Shown piece by piece: positions 52,244 to 60,608 of a stretch of 64,000 bases of DNA. Made by a program: the position numbers and the translations under genes. Below the pieces are notes generated by a model. It saw only the letters and a program-made list of their open reading frames with translations, was not told the origin of the DNA and ran no database searches. Origin of the DNA: an uncultured Roseobacter sp. (lineage in GTDB: Bacteria > Pseudomonadota > Alphaproteobacteria > Rhodobacterales > Rhodobacteraceae); NCBI RefSeq assembly GCF_947492555.1, contig NZ_CANLNE010000001.1:1240001-1304000 (forward strand). The letters are read 5' to 3'. The first letter of the stretch is position 1; every line of letters starts with the position of its first letter.

Positions 52244-52822
52244 ATGACACAGACCATTCTGCACATTGATGCTTCCGCCCGCTTTGCCGGATCGACCACC
52301 CGCCAGCTGACCGCCTCCATCGTCGAAAAACTCGGCGGCACCGTGATCCGCCGCGATCTGAGCGAGGCCGTGCCCCAGATCACCGAGGCCTGGGTCAGTG
52401 CCAATTTCACCCCCGCCGCTCAACGCAACCCGGCGCAAAAAGATACGCTCGCGCTCTCCGACACGCTGGTGCAGGAGGTCACGGCGGCGGATGTGCTGGT
52501 GATCGGCGTGCCGGTCTACAACTTCGGGGTGCCTGCTGCGCTCAAGGCCTGGATCGACCAGATCGCCCGCGCGGGCCTGACCTTCAAATACACCGAAAAT
52601 GGCCCCGTCGGCCTGCTGGAGGGCAAACGCGCGGTGATCGCGCTAGCCACTGGCGGCACTCCGGTCGGGTCTGACATCGATTTCGCTTCGGGCTACATGC
52701 GGCACATCATGGGGTTCGTCGGGATCACCGACGTGGACTTCGTGACCGCCGACCGAGTGATGGCCGATGCAGACAAGGCCATCGCCGATGCCAATGCGCA
52801 GATCGACGCGCTTGCCGCCTGA
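52244..52822 (+). CDS. azoR: FMN-dependent NADH:azoreductase/quinone reductase
   Basis: This 192-residue flavodoxin-like enzyme reduces azo compounds and quinones by two-electron transfer from NADH. Features are the FMN-phosphate loop (IDASARFAGSTTRQL near the start), the VIGVPVYNFGVPAALKAWID stretch and the ALATGGTPVGS flavin loop. Length is usual. It is followed by a good intrinsic terminator and is divergent from a LysR gene that is the likely regulator. Confidence 0.94.
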   Translation: MTQTILHIDASARFAGSTTRQLTASIVEKLGGTVIRRDLSEAVPQITEAWVSANFTPAAQRNPAQKDTLALSDTLVQEVTAADVLVIGVPVYNFGVPAALKAWIDQIARAGLTFKYTENGPVGLLEGKRAVIALATGGTPVGSDIDFASGYMRHIMGFVGITDVDFVTADRVMADADKAIADANAQIDALAA

Positions 52823-52846
52823 CCATCTGGTCCGGTGACCACTGCG

Positions 52847-52879
52847 TGGCGCAGGGCTTGGACTCTGCGCCATTTTTTT
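52847..52879 (+). terminator. Intrinsic terminator after azoR
   Basis: TGGCGCAG and CTGCGCCA form an 8-bp perfect stem with a 10-base loop, directly followed by seven T residues. It lies 24 bases after the azoR stop. Confidence 0.9.
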
Positions 52880-52928
52880 GTGCCGAATCTGCCCTGAATC
52901 CACCACCTTCCCCGGGTGTCATGACGCC

Positions 52929-53420
52929 ATGAGAATCCTGACGGACACCCCGGACCGGCTGGTGATCGAACACCGGCCTCTCCTGCTGGCGCTGGCGCTT
53001 GTGGCGCTGACACTGCTGCTGCTCTACGCGGCCATGGCCTCCTATGCAGAGGGCGACACGGGCAAGGCGCTCTTTGTCCTTGCCGTCACGCTCCTTCTGA
53101 TGGGACCCTCGTTCTGGTTCGCGGTCGAGCGGGTGCAGGTCATCTTTGACCGCCGCGCCCGCACCTACACCCTGAGAAAGCGGCGCCTTGCCGGGGACCA
53201 GTTCGAAACCCACCCGCTCGACACGGTGACCCGGGCCATGGTCCAGACCCACAAGGGAAACCATGAAGACCCCGACTGCCACCGCGTTGCCCTCGTTCTG
53301 GGTGCCGACCGGTTGGAAAACCGCCACGGGCTGACCCACAGCTACCGCAGCGGTCAGCAGGCCAGACAGGTTGTTGGCCGGATCAACGCCTGGCTTGACT
53401 CCGCCCGGTCCACAGCCTAA
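52929..53420 (+). CDS. Two-helix membrane protein of unknown function (163 aa)
   Basis: This protein has two adjacent hydrophobic helices (LLLALALVALTLLLLYAAM and ALFVLAVTLLLMGPSFWF, residues 18-70) followed by a soluble beta-rich domain (VQVIFDRRARTYTLRKRR, then DTVTRAMVQTHKG). The layout recalls small PH-like membrane proteins, but I do not recognise a family. The ATG at 52929 gives a sensible amino terminus; no strong ribosome site is visible. It ends before a terminator hairpin upstream of ffh. Confidence 0.7.
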   Translation: MRILTDTPDRLVIEHRPLLLALALVALTLLLLYAAMASYAEGDTGKALFVLAVTLLLMGPSFWFAVERVQVIFDRRARTYTLRKRRLAGDQFETHPLDTVTRAMVQTHKGNHEDPDCHRVALVLGADRLENRHGLTHSYRSGQQARQVVGRINAWLDSARSTA

Positions 53421-53493
53421 ACGCCATCCGAACATCCGGAAGCTTCGATCTTCCGGTCCCGGCCTTTGCGGGATCGCCCTCCGTCAGCGCGTT

Positions 53494-53513
53494 GCGCCCA
53501 CGGGGGCGCTTTT
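53494..53513 (+). terminator. Intrinsic terminator upstream of ffh
   Basis: GCGCCC and GGGCGC form a 6-bp GC-only stem with a 4-base loop, followed by four T residues. It lies about 75 bases after the preceding membrane-protein gene, so ffh probably has its own promoter in the following 90 bases. Confidence 0.65.
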
Positions 53514-53604
53514 CGTTTCAGGCCCGGCCGGGCATTTGTGCAAGACCCGCGGACCTCCTACATCAGGAGCATCCCGCAACCGACATCGAAAGGGGCCATG
53601 GCCC

Positions 53605-55110
53605 ATGTTTGAAAATCTGTCCGAACGCCTCTCCGGCGTCTTTGACCGGCTCACGAAACAGGGCGCGCTGTCTGAGGACGACGTGGCCACCGCCCTGCGC
53701 GAGGTGCGCGTGGCGCTGCTGGAGGCTGACGTCTCCCTGCCCGTTGCCCGCGATTTCGTAAAAGCCGTGCAGGAGAAGGCCACCGGACAGGCGGTCACCA
53801 AATCGATCACGCCCGGCCAGCAGGTCGTCAAGATCGTGCATGACGCGCTCATCGACGTGTTGAAAGGTGAAGGCGAACCCGGCGCGCTGAAAATCGACAA
53901 CCCGCCCGCACCGATTCTCATGGTCGGCCTGCAGGGCTCCGGTAAAACCACCACCACCGCGAAACTGGCCAAACGTCTGAAAGACCGGGACGGCAAGCGC
54001 GTGCTCATGGCCTCGCTGGACGTGAACCGTCCCGCCGCGATGGAACAACTCGCCATCCTCGGCACCCAGATCGGCGTCGATACCCTGCCCATCGTCAAGG
54101 GCGAAGACCCCGTCGCCATCGCCAAGCGCGCCAAGACGCAGGCGGGCCTGGGGGGCTACGATGTCTATATGCTCGACACTGCCGGTCGGTTGCATATTGA
54201 TCAGGAGCTGATCGCCCAGGCCGCCGCCGTACGCGACGTGGCCAACCCACGCGAAACGCTGCTGGTGGTCGATGGCCTGACCGGTCAGGACGCGGTCAAC
54301 GTGGCCACGGAATTCGACGACAAGATCGGCGTGAGCGGCGTCGTGCTGACCCGGATGGACGGTGACGGGCGCGGTGGTGCTGCGCTCTCGATGCGTGCCG
54401 TGACTGGCAAGCCGATCAAATACGTGGGCCTTGGCGAAAAGATGGACGCCATCGAGACCTTCGAGCCTGAACGCATCGCGGGCCGAATTCTCGGGATGGG
54501 CGACATCGTGGCGCTGGTGGAGAAGGCGCAGGAAACCATCGAGGCCGAGCAGGCCGAAAAGATGATGAAGCGCATGGCCAAGGGTCAGTTCAACATGAAC
54601 GACCTCAAGATGCAGCTGGAACAGATGCTCAAGATGGGCGGGATGGAAGGCATGATGGGCATGATGCCCGGCATGGGCAAGATGGCCAAGCAGGTCGAGG
54701 CGGCGGGGATGGATGACAGCATCCTCAAGCGCCAGATTGCACTCATCCAGTCGATGACCAAGAAGGAACGCGCCAACCCGCAGATCCTGCAGGCCTCCCG
54801 CAAAAAACGCATCGCCAAGGGCGCAGGGCTCGAAGTTTCCGAGCTCAACAAACTGCTCAAGATGCAGCGTCAGATGGGCGATATGATGAAGAAGATGGGC
54901 CGCATGGGCAAAGGCGGCATGCTGAAACAGGCGATGAAGGGCATGATGGGTAAAGGCGGAATGCCGGGCATGGACCCATCTCAGATGGACCCGAAACAGC
55001 TTGAGGCCGCAGCGAAGGCCATGGGCGGCAAGCTGCCCGGTGGCCTCGGTGGGATGGGCGGCGGTATGCCCCTGCCCCCCGGCCTGTCAGGATTTGGTAA
55101 AAAGAAATGA
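53605..55110 (+). CDS. ffh: Signal recognition particle GTPase Ffh
   Basis: This 501-residue protein targets inner-membrane and secreted proteins co-translationally. The N domain is at residues 1-95, the G domain at 95-295 with P-loop GLQGSGKTTT (from residue 108) and DTAGRLHID, and the Met-rich M domain at 325-460 binds the SRP RNA and signal peptides. The C-terminal tail is unusually rich in Gly and Met (residues 430-500). Its stop overlaps the first of a chain of GNAT genes by four bases. No SRP RNA gene was recognised nearby. Confidence 0.97.
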   Translation: MFENLSERLSGVFDRLTKQGALSEDDVATALREVRVALLEADVSLPVARDFVKAVQEKATGQAVTKSITPGQQVVKIVHDALIDVLKGEGEPGALKIDNPPAPILMVGLQGSGKTTTTAKLAKRLKDRDGKRVLMASLDVNRPAAMEQLAILGTQIGVDTLPIVKGEDPVAIAKRAKTQAGLGGYDVYMLDTAGRLHIDQELIAQAAAVRDVANPRETLLVVDGLTGQDAVNVATEFDDKIGVSGVVLTRMDGDGRGGAALSMRAVTGKPIKYVGLGEKMDAIETFEPERIAGRILGMGDIVALVEKAQETIEAEQAEKMMKRMAKGQFNMNDLKMQLEQMLKMGGMEGMMGMMPGMGKMAKQVEAAGMDDSILKRQIALIQSMTKKERANPQILQASRKKRIAKGAGLEVSELNKLLKMQRQMGDMMKKMGRMGKGGMLKQAMKGMMGKGGMPGMDPSQMDPKQLEAAAKAMGGKLPGGLGGMGGGMPLPPGLSGFGKKK

Positions 55111-55649
55111 CATCCCCGGTCGCTGATACCCCGGTGCTGGAAACGACGCGCCTTATTCTCCGCATGCCCTGTGCTGCGGATACAGCGCTTTATGCTGCCT
55201 TCTTTGATGCGCAAACGGGTGACGGTTACTTCTACGGCGGCCCCCTGCGACCGGATCAGGCCAGCGTGCGTCTGGCGGCGGACATCGGGCATTGGCACAT
55301 GAAGGGCTTCGGCAAATTCGTGATGGTCGACCGCGAAACAGATGCACCCATCGGTGGCTGCGGCATCGTGCATTGGGACGGCTGGCCCAGCCATGAGCTG
55401 ACGTGGTGGCTGCTCGGAACCGCGCGCGGCAAAGGCTTTGCCACCGAAGCGGCCCGTGCGGTGTTGGTTTACGCGCGGGACACGCTGGGATGGACGGTCG
55501 TGGAAACACATGTCCGCGACACAAATGCTGCAGCCCTGCGTCTCGTGGACCGTCTGGGCGGCATGAAACTGCGCCGCGACAGCTTCCCTGACGGGCACAG
55601 CCGCGACGTCTTCGGCTTTGAACTGGCGCAGCAGGGGGAGGTCGCATGA
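55107..55649 (+). CDS. GNAT acetyltransferase 1 of ffh-linked array (RimJ/RimL type)
   Basis: This 180-residue acetyltransferase has the GNAT fold. An ETTRLILRMP start typical of the RimJ/RimL group is followed by the acetyl-CoA binding motif in GTARGKGFATEAARAVLVYA and a VETHVRDTNAAALRLVDRLGG motif B region. Substrate unknown: ribosomal-protein amino termini, aminoglycosides or small amines are all possible for this group. Its ATG overlaps the ffh stop and its end overlaps the NIPSNAP gene start by four bases. Confidence 0.9.
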   Translation: MTSPVADTPVLETTRLILRMPCAADTALYAAFFDAQTGDGYFYGGPLRPDQASVRLAADIGHWHMKGFGKFVMVDRETDAPIGGCGIVHWDGWPSHELTWWLLGTARGKGFATEAARAVLVYARDTLGWTVVETHVRDTNAAALRLVDRLGGMKLRRDSFPDGHSRDVFGFELAQQGEVA

Positions 55650-55981
55650 TCACCTGTTTCCTGAAATACGAAATCGACCCGGCGAAAGTGGCGGATTTTG
55701 AAATCTACGCCAAAGCGTGGATTCACAACGTCACCCGCATGGGCGGCACGCATCACGGCTACTGGCTGCCCTCCGAAGGGCCCTCCGATCTGGCCTGGTG
55801 CGCCTTCAGCTTTCCCTTGCTCGCCGCCTACGAGGCCTATCGCACCGAGATGGCAACGGACCCCGCCTGCATCGCGACCTATGCGCACGCCGAACGCACA
55901 CAGTGCATCCGCCGCTATGACCGCCACTTCACCCGCCCGGTGCTGGAAGGCGAAAGCCCGGCTGGTCTGGGATTGATGTAA
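55646..55981 (+). CDS. NIPSNAP-family small protein
   Basis: This 111-residue dimeric alpha-beta barrel type protein has a MITCFLKYEIDPAKVADFEIYAKAWI beginning, an invariant-looking GGTHHGYWLP stretch and a C-terminal YDRHFTRPVL. NIPSNAP-like proteins are of uncertain function. It sits inside the GNAT array with four-base overlap upstream and one base before the next gene, so it is co-expressed with ffh and the acetyltransferases. Confidence 0.78.
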   Translation: MITCFLKYEIDPAKVADFEIYAKAWIHNVTRMGGTHHGYWLPSEGPSDLAWCAFSFPLLAAYEAYRTEMATDPACIATYAHAERTQCIRRYDRHFTRPVLEGESPAGLGLM

Positions 55982-55982
55982 C

Positions 55983-56501
55983 GTGACCCCGATCCCCGTC
56001 ATCACCACGGATCGGCTGATCCTGCGCGCGCCCACAGAAGGCGACGTCGCTGCCTTTGCGGAGTTTTACGCCAGCGAGGCGGCGCAGTTTGTGGGCGGCC
56101 CGATGAAGGATTTCGAGGTCTGGCGGTATACGGCCGAAGTGCTGGGCCATTGGCAATTGCGCGGTTTCGGGCGCTGGATGGTCGAACGCAAGGACACGCC
56201 CGGCGCCATTGGCCTTGTGGGGCTGCATGCGCCGCTGGACTGGCCGGAACCCGAGGTCGGCTGGATGCTGTGGGGCGGCAACGGCAAGGGTTACGCCAGC
56301 GAAGCCGGACGCGCCGCGCGACACTTTGCCTATGACACGCTGGGCATGACCACGCTGATCAGTCAGATCGCGCCGGGCAACGCGGCTTCCGTCCGGGTGG
56401 CCGAACGCATGGGGGCCACACGCGAGATGCCGGACAACGTGCACCCGGTCTACGGCACGCTGCAGGTCTACCGCCACCCCGGTCCCGAGGCCGCGGAATG
56501 A
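55983..56501 (+). CDS. GNAT acetyltransferase 2 of ffh-linked array
   Basis: This 172-residue RimJ/RimL-type GNAT starts with GTG (VTPIPVITTDRLILRAP). The CoA-binding region is GGNGKGYASEAGRAARHFAYD, followed by TTLISQIAPGNAASVRVAERMGA. It is a paralogue of the flanking GNAT genes; the middle of the protein (GHWQLRGFGRWMVERKD) resembles copies 1 and 5. It overlaps copy 3 by four bases. Substrate unknown. Confidence 0.9.
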   Translation: MTPIPVITTDRLILRAPTEGDVAAFAEFYASEAAQFVGGPMKDFEVWRYTAEVLGHWQLRGFGRWMVERKDTPGAIGLVGLHAPLDWPEPEVGWMLWGGNGKGYASEAGRAARHFAYDTLGMTTLISQIAPGNAASVRVAERMGATREMPDNVHPVYGTLQVYRHPGPEAAE

Positions 56502-57001
56502 CACGGCCAGCCCCAACCCTGCAGACCGACCGTCTGATCCTGCGCCCGCACGTCATGGACGACATGGAACCCTTCTGGACGTTCTATCAATCCCCGCGCG
56601 CACGATACATGGACCAACCCCGCAACCGCACGCATTTCTGGTACGGCTTCGCGTCCGAAGTCGGAAGCTGGGCCCTGATGGGCATGGGCGGCTGGGCCAT
56701 CGAAGTGGACGGACGGATCGCCGGTCAGGTCGCCGTCACGCAGCCGCCGCATTTTGCCGAAACCGAACTGGGCTGGCTTCTCTTTGACGGTTTCGAAGGG
56801 CGCGGTATTGCCTTTGAGGCGGGTGAACTGGCGCTGGGCTACGCACGGCAGCAGATCCAGCCGACGTCTCTGGTAAGCTATATTCATCGCGACAATACCC
56901 GTTCCATCGCGCTGGCCAAGCGGTTGGGTGCCGCGCACGATCCGGCGGCCAAGGCCCATGACGCGGAAGATCTGGTCTACCGCTACGAGGTCACGCCATG
57001 A
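56498..57001 (+). CDS. GNAT acetyltransferase 3 of ffh-linked array
   Basis: This 167-residue paralogue has the opening PTLQTDRLILRPHVMDDM, the CoA region DGFEGRGIAFEAGELALGYA and LVSYIHRDNTRSIALAKRLGA. The SYI-x(3)-N motif is shared with copies 4 and 5 but not with 1 and 2, which suggests stepwise duplication. Four-base overlaps join it to both neighbours. Substrate unknown. Confidence 0.9.
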   Translation: MTRPAPTLQTDRLILRPHVMDDMEPFWTFYQSPRARYMDQPRNRTHFWYGFASEVGSWALMGMGGWAIEVDGRIAGQVAVTQPPHFAETELGWLLFDGFEGRGIAFEAGELALGYARQQIQPTSLVSYIHRDNTRSIALAKRLGAAHDPAAKAHDAEDLVYRYEVTP

Positions 57002-57555
57002 AATTTGGATGCGAAACACCCTCGACCGGTGCTGCGGCCGCCTTTGCGCTTGCGCTGCAAGGCCAGTTGCCGCTGCTGGTGACCGACCGCCTTGTGTTGC
57101 GCGCGCCGAAGGTCGAAGATTTCGACGCTTTTGCCCGCATCGCTTGCACAGATCGCGGCGCGTACTTCGGTGGCCCGATGACGCGGGAGGAGGCCTGGGC
57201 CGACTTCACCCAGATGACGGCCACCTGGCTGTTGCACGGCCACGGCGTCTGGACCATTGGCGCGGCAGGCGACATCGCAGGCTTCGTCCTCTTGGGATTT
57301 GAACCCGGTGATCTGGAACCCGAACTGGGCTTCCTCCTGTTGCCCGAGGCCGAGGGGCAAGGCATCGCCTTTGAGGCGGCAACAGCTGCCCGGGCGCATG
57401 CCTTTGATACACTGGGCTGGACAACGCTGGTCAGCTACATCGATCCCGAAAACGCCCGCGCCGCCCGTTTGGCATCGCGGCTTGGGGCGGTGCGGGACGG
57501 CATGGTCGATGACGCCCAGGTCTGGCGTTACAGCACAGGAGGCGCGCACGCATGA
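56998..57555 (+). CDS. GNAT acetyltransferase 4 of ffh-linked array
   Basis: This 185-residue paralogue has a longer lead (about 20 residues) before LLVTDRLVLRAPKVEDF. The CoA-binding stretch is PEAEGQGIAFEAATAARAHA and the following motif is LVSYIDPENARAARLASRLGA, very close to copy 5. It overlaps both neighbours by four bases. Substrate unknown. Confidence 0.9.
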   Translation: MKFGCETPSTGAAAAFALALQGQLPLLVTDRLVLRAPKVEDFDAFARIACTDRGAYFGGPMTREEAWADFTQMTATWLLHGHGVWTIGAAGDIAGFVLLGFEPGDLEPELGFLLLPEAEGQGIAFEAATAARAHAFDTLGWTTLVSYIDPENARAARLASRLGAVRDGMVDDAQVWRYSTGGAHA

Positions 57556-58157
57556 CCGGCACCTCCATTCCACGCCTCGAAACCGGGCGGCTGATCCTGC
57601 GCGGGCCGGAGCCCGAGGATTACCCGGACTTCAAGGCCACCTTCACCAGTTACCGCGCCCGTTTCATGGGCGGGCCGCTGAACGCCTATGAAGCATGGAT
57701 GCTCTATGCCGCCGAGATCGGTCATTGGCAGATCCGCGGCTATGGCATGTGGATGATCCACGACAAGGCCTCCGATGAAACGCTGGGCATGGCGGGCGGG
57801 TGGAAACCCGCAAAGTGGCCCGAAGCGGAAATCGCCTGGGTGATCTGGCCGGACAAGGCCGGGAAAGGCTATGCGCTGGAAGCGACGCATAAGGTGCGCG
57901 ACTATCTCTACCGGGAAAAGGCCTGGGATGCCGCGGTCAGCTACATCGATCCCAAGAATCTCGACAGCATACGGCTGGCCGAGCGCTTGGGTGCGGTCAA
58001 AGACCCGGCGGCGGCAACGATTGACGGCAATGACGCAGTCTATCGCCATCCATCCGCGGCTGATTTGCAGGGCTCCCAACTGGCCCATGGGATCGAGATG
58101 GAGATCGGCCACTATGCCGACCCGCTCTTTAAACCGAAAGGATGGGCCATTGACTGA
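57552..58157 (+). CDS. GNAT acetyltransferase 5 of ffh-linked array
   Basis: This is the last and longest member, 201 residues: PRLETGRLILRGPEPEDYPD start, CoA motif PDKAGKGYALEATHKVRDYL, then AVSYIDPKNLDSIRLAERLGA. A C-terminal extension of about 35 residues (HPSAADLQGSQLAHGIEME) is absent from the other copies. It is followed by a 92-base gap before chorismate mutase, which may hold a new start of transcription. Substrate unknown. Confidence 0.9.
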   Translation: MTGTSIPRLETGRLILRGPEPEDYPDFKATFTSYRARFMGGPLNAYEAWMLYAAEIGHWQIRGYGMWMIHDKASDETLGMAGGWKPAKWPEAEIAWVIWPDKAGKGYALEATHKVRDYLYREKAWDAAVSYIDPKNLDSIRLAERLGAVKDPAAATIDGNDAVYRHPSAADLQGSQLAHGIEMEIGHYADPLFKPKGWAID

Positions 58158-58249
58158 TCCATATCTTGCAGTATCTGAGGCGCCGGCTGTGACCCACCGT
58201 GGTCTGGCGTCCGGAATTTGCGTCGCTGACGCCCATGGGAAGTTTTAAG

Positions 58250-58546
58250 ATGACCGATGCCGTAACCCGTGCCGCAGAGGTGCTGAAAGAGCACCGCGCT
58301 TCTATCGACCGTCTCGATGCAATCCTCGTCTATACGCTGGGCGAGCGGTTCAAGCACACGCAGGCCGTGGGGAAACTCAAGGCCGCACACGACCTTCCCC
58401 CGTCCGATCCCGCGCGCGAAGCGGCGCAGATCGAGCGGCTTGAAGATTTGGCGAACCGGGCCGATCTGGACCCCGAATTCGCCAAGAAGTTTCTCAACTT
58501 CATCATCGCTGAAGTTATTCAGCACCATCAACTCCACCAGACATAA
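58250..58546 (+). CDS. Chorismate mutase, AroQ type
   Basis: This 98-residue all-helical enzyme converts chorismate to prephenate for phenylalanine and tyrosine. The beginning [34 protein letters not shown] carries the substrate-binding Arg and Lys residues at family positions; a second helix has [17 protein letters not shown]. The ATG at 58250 is preceded by GGGAAG. It lies between the GNAT array and rpsP. Its TAA stop is the first part of a dispersed repeat. Confidence 0.87.
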   Translation: MTDAVTRAAEVLKEHRASIDRLDAILVYTLGERFKHTQAVGKLKAAHDLPPSDPAREAAQIERLEDLANRADLDPEFAKKFLNFIIAEVIQHHQLHQT

Positions 58547-58570
58547 GGTGGCCTGAAAGCCCACCTTACC
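58544..58570 (+). repeat. Dispersed repeat copy anchored at the chorismate mutase stop
   Basis: This stretch of 27 bases starts at the TAA stop and matches the minus-strand sequence that starts at the TAA stop of the degenerate def gene (from 32527 leftward) at 25 of 27 positions, including GTGGCCTGAAAGCCCACC. Here only one arm is present, which can itself fold into a small imperfect hairpin (AAGGTGG with CCACCTT). It lies between chorismate mutase and rpsP. Confidence 0.75.
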
Positions 58571-58596
58571 CACTGAACTCAGAAGGAAATACTATA

Positions 58597-58983
58597 ATGG
58601 CTATGAAAATTCGTCTCGCCCGTGGCGGCTCCAAGAAACGCCCTTTTTACCGGATCGTCGCAGCGGACAGCCGCATGCCACGCGATGGCCGCTTCATCGA
58701 GAAGCTGGGCACTTACAACCCGCTGCTGCCGAAAGACAGCGAAGAGCGTGTGAAAATGGACGTCGAGCGCGTTCAGCATTGGCTGGGTCAGGGCGCACAG
58801 CCCACGGACCGTGTTGCACGCATGCTGGAAGCTGCTGGCCTGAAAGAGAAAACCGAGCGCAACAACCCCAACAAAGGCACACCGGGCAAGAAAGCGCAGG
58901 AACGTGCTGAAGAAAAAGCCGCAAAGGCTGCTGAGGCCGCCGCGCCTGCTGAAGAGGCCCCGGCGGAAGAAACTGCAGAGTAA
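58597..58983 (+). CDS. rpsP: 30S ribosomal protein S16
   Basis: This 128-residue S16 has the standard core: [24 protein letters not shown] at the start and [15 protein letters not shown] following. The C-terminal tail (about 90-128) is a long Lys/Ala/Glu-rich extension common in Rhodobacterales. AGAAGGA lies upstream of the ATG. It is the first gene of the rpsP-rimM-trmD-rplS group. Confidence 0.97.
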   Translation: MAMKIRLARGGSKKRPFYRIVAADSRMPRDGRFIEKLGTYNPLLPKDSEERVKMDVERVQHWLGQGAQPTDRVARMLEAAGLKEKTERNNPNKGTPGKKAQERAEEKAAKAAEAAAPAEEAPAEETAE

Positions 58984-59091
58984 GCTGGCGGTTTTTGGGC
59001 CGTCGCCGCTGCGACCGCCCTGCCTTTCCAAACCTGCAGGGGCCCGCGATTCTGCGGGCTCTTCGCTGTCTCATTCCTGTCCGGGCACGCA

Positions 59092-59235
59092 ATGTTCAGG
59101 CCAATCCGCTCTTTGATGCTCATCACGTTCGCTTTTCTGGCGGGAATTTTCTTTGAGCGGGCTAATCAACGAGACACATGTCTTGATCGCGGCGGCGCAA
59201 TTTCCGAAGGTTTGTGCGTAGGAGTGGAAGAATGA
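59092..59235 (+). CDS. 47-residue single-helix protein between rpsP and rimM
   Basis: This short reading frame encodes a basic lead (MFRPIRS), one hydrophobic helix ([14 protein letters not shown]) and a small polar tail containing two cysteines ([15 protein letters not shown]). The stop TGA overlaps the rimM start (ATGA), so rimM translation is probably coupled to it; GGAG before rimM lies inside this gene. I recall comparable small frames at this position in related genomes but cannot check. The two cysteines after the helix suggest a periplasmic disulfide. Function unknown. Confidence 0.6.
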   Translation: MFRPIRSLMLITFAFLAGIFFERANQRDTCLDRGGAISEGLCVGVEE

Positions 59236-59738
59236 CGGCGGAAAAAGTCTGTGTCGGTGCCATTGGCGGCGCGTACGGTGTACGGGGTGAGCTGCGCATC
59301 AAGAGCTTTTGTTCCGTTCCAGAAGACATCGAAAGCTACAGCCCGCTGGCCACTGAAGACGGCAGTCGGATGTTCCATCTGGCGCTCGTACGCCCGATCA
59401 AGAATGGCTTTGTCGCGCGTATCGTCGAGGTCTCCACAAAAGAAGAGGCCGACGCGCTGAAAGGCACACAGCTTTTCGCCACCCGTGACCAGCTACCGTC
59501 TCTGCCGGACGATGAATACTATCACACTGATCTCATTGGCCTTGAGGTGCTGGACACGGGTGGCACCTTGCTGGGCCAGATCAAAACTGTTCTGGACCAT
59601 GGCGCAGGGGATTTGCTGGAAGTACAACGTCCGACCTCTTCGGAAACTGTACTCCTCCCCTTCACACTGGCCGCCGTCCCTACAGTTGATCTTGCAGCGG
59701 GCCGCATTATTGCAGACCCGCCCGACGGGCTTTTTTAA
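59232..59738 (+). CDS. rimM: Ribosome maturation factor RimM
   Basis: This 168-residue 16S rRNA processing factor binds S19 and helps assemble the 30S head. The amino-terminal domain starts [21 protein letters not shown], the diagnostic stretch; the PRC-barrel domain follows with [20 protein letters not shown] and ends LDLAAGR-like [17 protein letters not shown]. The ATG at 59232 has GGAG upstream and overlaps the preceding short gene. Confidence 0.96.
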   Translation: MTAEKVCVGAIGGAYGVRGELRIKSFCSVPEDIESYSPLATEDGSRMFHLALVRPIKNGFVARIVEVSTKEEADALKGTQLFATRDQLPSLPDDEYYHTDLIGLEVLDTGGTLLGQIKTVLDHGAGDLLEVQRPTSSETVLLPFTLAAVPTVDLAAGRIIADPPDGLF

Positions 59739-59741
59739 AGA

Positions 59742-60524
59742 ATGCTGGAACAGATTGTTTTGCACCCGGGATTCCACAAAACCGGTACGAGCAGCCTGCA
59801 ACAGACGATGGATGCCAACAAGAAAAGACTGCCAGACCGTTTTGGCGTACTGTTGCGCCCCCAATTGGTGCAACTGTCAAAAGCAGTGTTCAGGTACGCC
59901 CAATCACGTGACGATGCAGCGCTTGCGGTCATCCGACGCGAAGCTGGCGCGCTTGCTGCCAATCATTCTGACCGGATCAAAACGTTATTGATCAGTGAGG
60001 AAAACCTCAGCGGTCCGATGCCCGGTCGCGCAGGTGCGCACAACTATGGCGCGACGCGCTCTATTCTCCAGGCTATGACCGAAGGCATCCTGCACACCAG
60101 CCCTGACTGCCGCATCTGCGTGTTTTTCACCACGCGCCACCCGGGGCCATGGCTGAAAAGCTGCTATTGGCAATGCATGCGACGCGGCCGCGTTGGCATG
60201 TCCGAGGACGCCTTTGCCGAGCGCTATCAAAAGGCGGCGAACCTGGCGGAGGTTGTCGCCGAGGTGACCGATGCCTTGCCGGAACATCTTGTGGTCAGCA
60301 CCTCGCTGGAGGACTGCACGCAACGACGTCTCGGCCCTCTGGATGCTTTGCTGGACTTAACCGATATTCCAAACGGTCGCCGCGCCCGGATTGTGGCCCG
60401 CCCCATAGCGCATAAGATGCCACCTCTCGAAATTCAAAAGCAGTTGATCAAACTGGATCAGTCCGATTTGTCCGACAAAGACTTGGTGGTCGCAAAACGG
60501 GCGCTCATTGATGCGCAGTTCTGA
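59742..60524 (+). CDS. Sulfotransferase-like P-loop protein
   Basis: This 260-residue protein is similar to the sulfotransferase family. The start VLHPGFHKTGTSSLQQ is the PAPS 5'-phosphosulfate loop (Lys and the GTSS element), and FFTTRHPGPWLKSCY near residue 128 resembles the 3'-phosphate loop (Arg before HP, then Ser). The C-terminal part is less typical. The acceptor is unknown. It lies three bases after rimM and 84 before trmD, which is an unusual insertion into the conserved ribosomal order. Confidence 0.72.
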   Translation: MLEQIVLHPGFHKTGTSSLQQTMDANKKRLPDRFGVLLRPQLVQLSKAVFRYAQSRDDAALAVIRREAGALAANHSDRIKTLLISEENLSGPMPGRAGAHNYGATRSILQAMTEGILHTSPDCRICVFFTTRHPGPWLKSCYWQCMRRGRVGMSEDAFAERYQKAANLAEVVAEVTDALPEHLVVSTSLEDCTQRRLGPLDALLDLTDIPNGRRARIVARPIAHKMPPLEIQKQLIKLDQSDLSDKDLVVAKRALIDAQF

Positions 60525-60608
60525 CCGCAAAGGCCCTGCGATCAAAGCTTGCGCATCGGGCGCCAAACCGCGCATATGCACCGCGCAGCCCCTGCGAAAC
60601 GAAGCATC

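Noticed and set aside
59042-59059. GCCCGC-N6-GCGGGC hairpin after rpsP
   Set aside because: The stem is followed by TCTTCG instead of a T-run, so it cannot be called a terminator with confidence.
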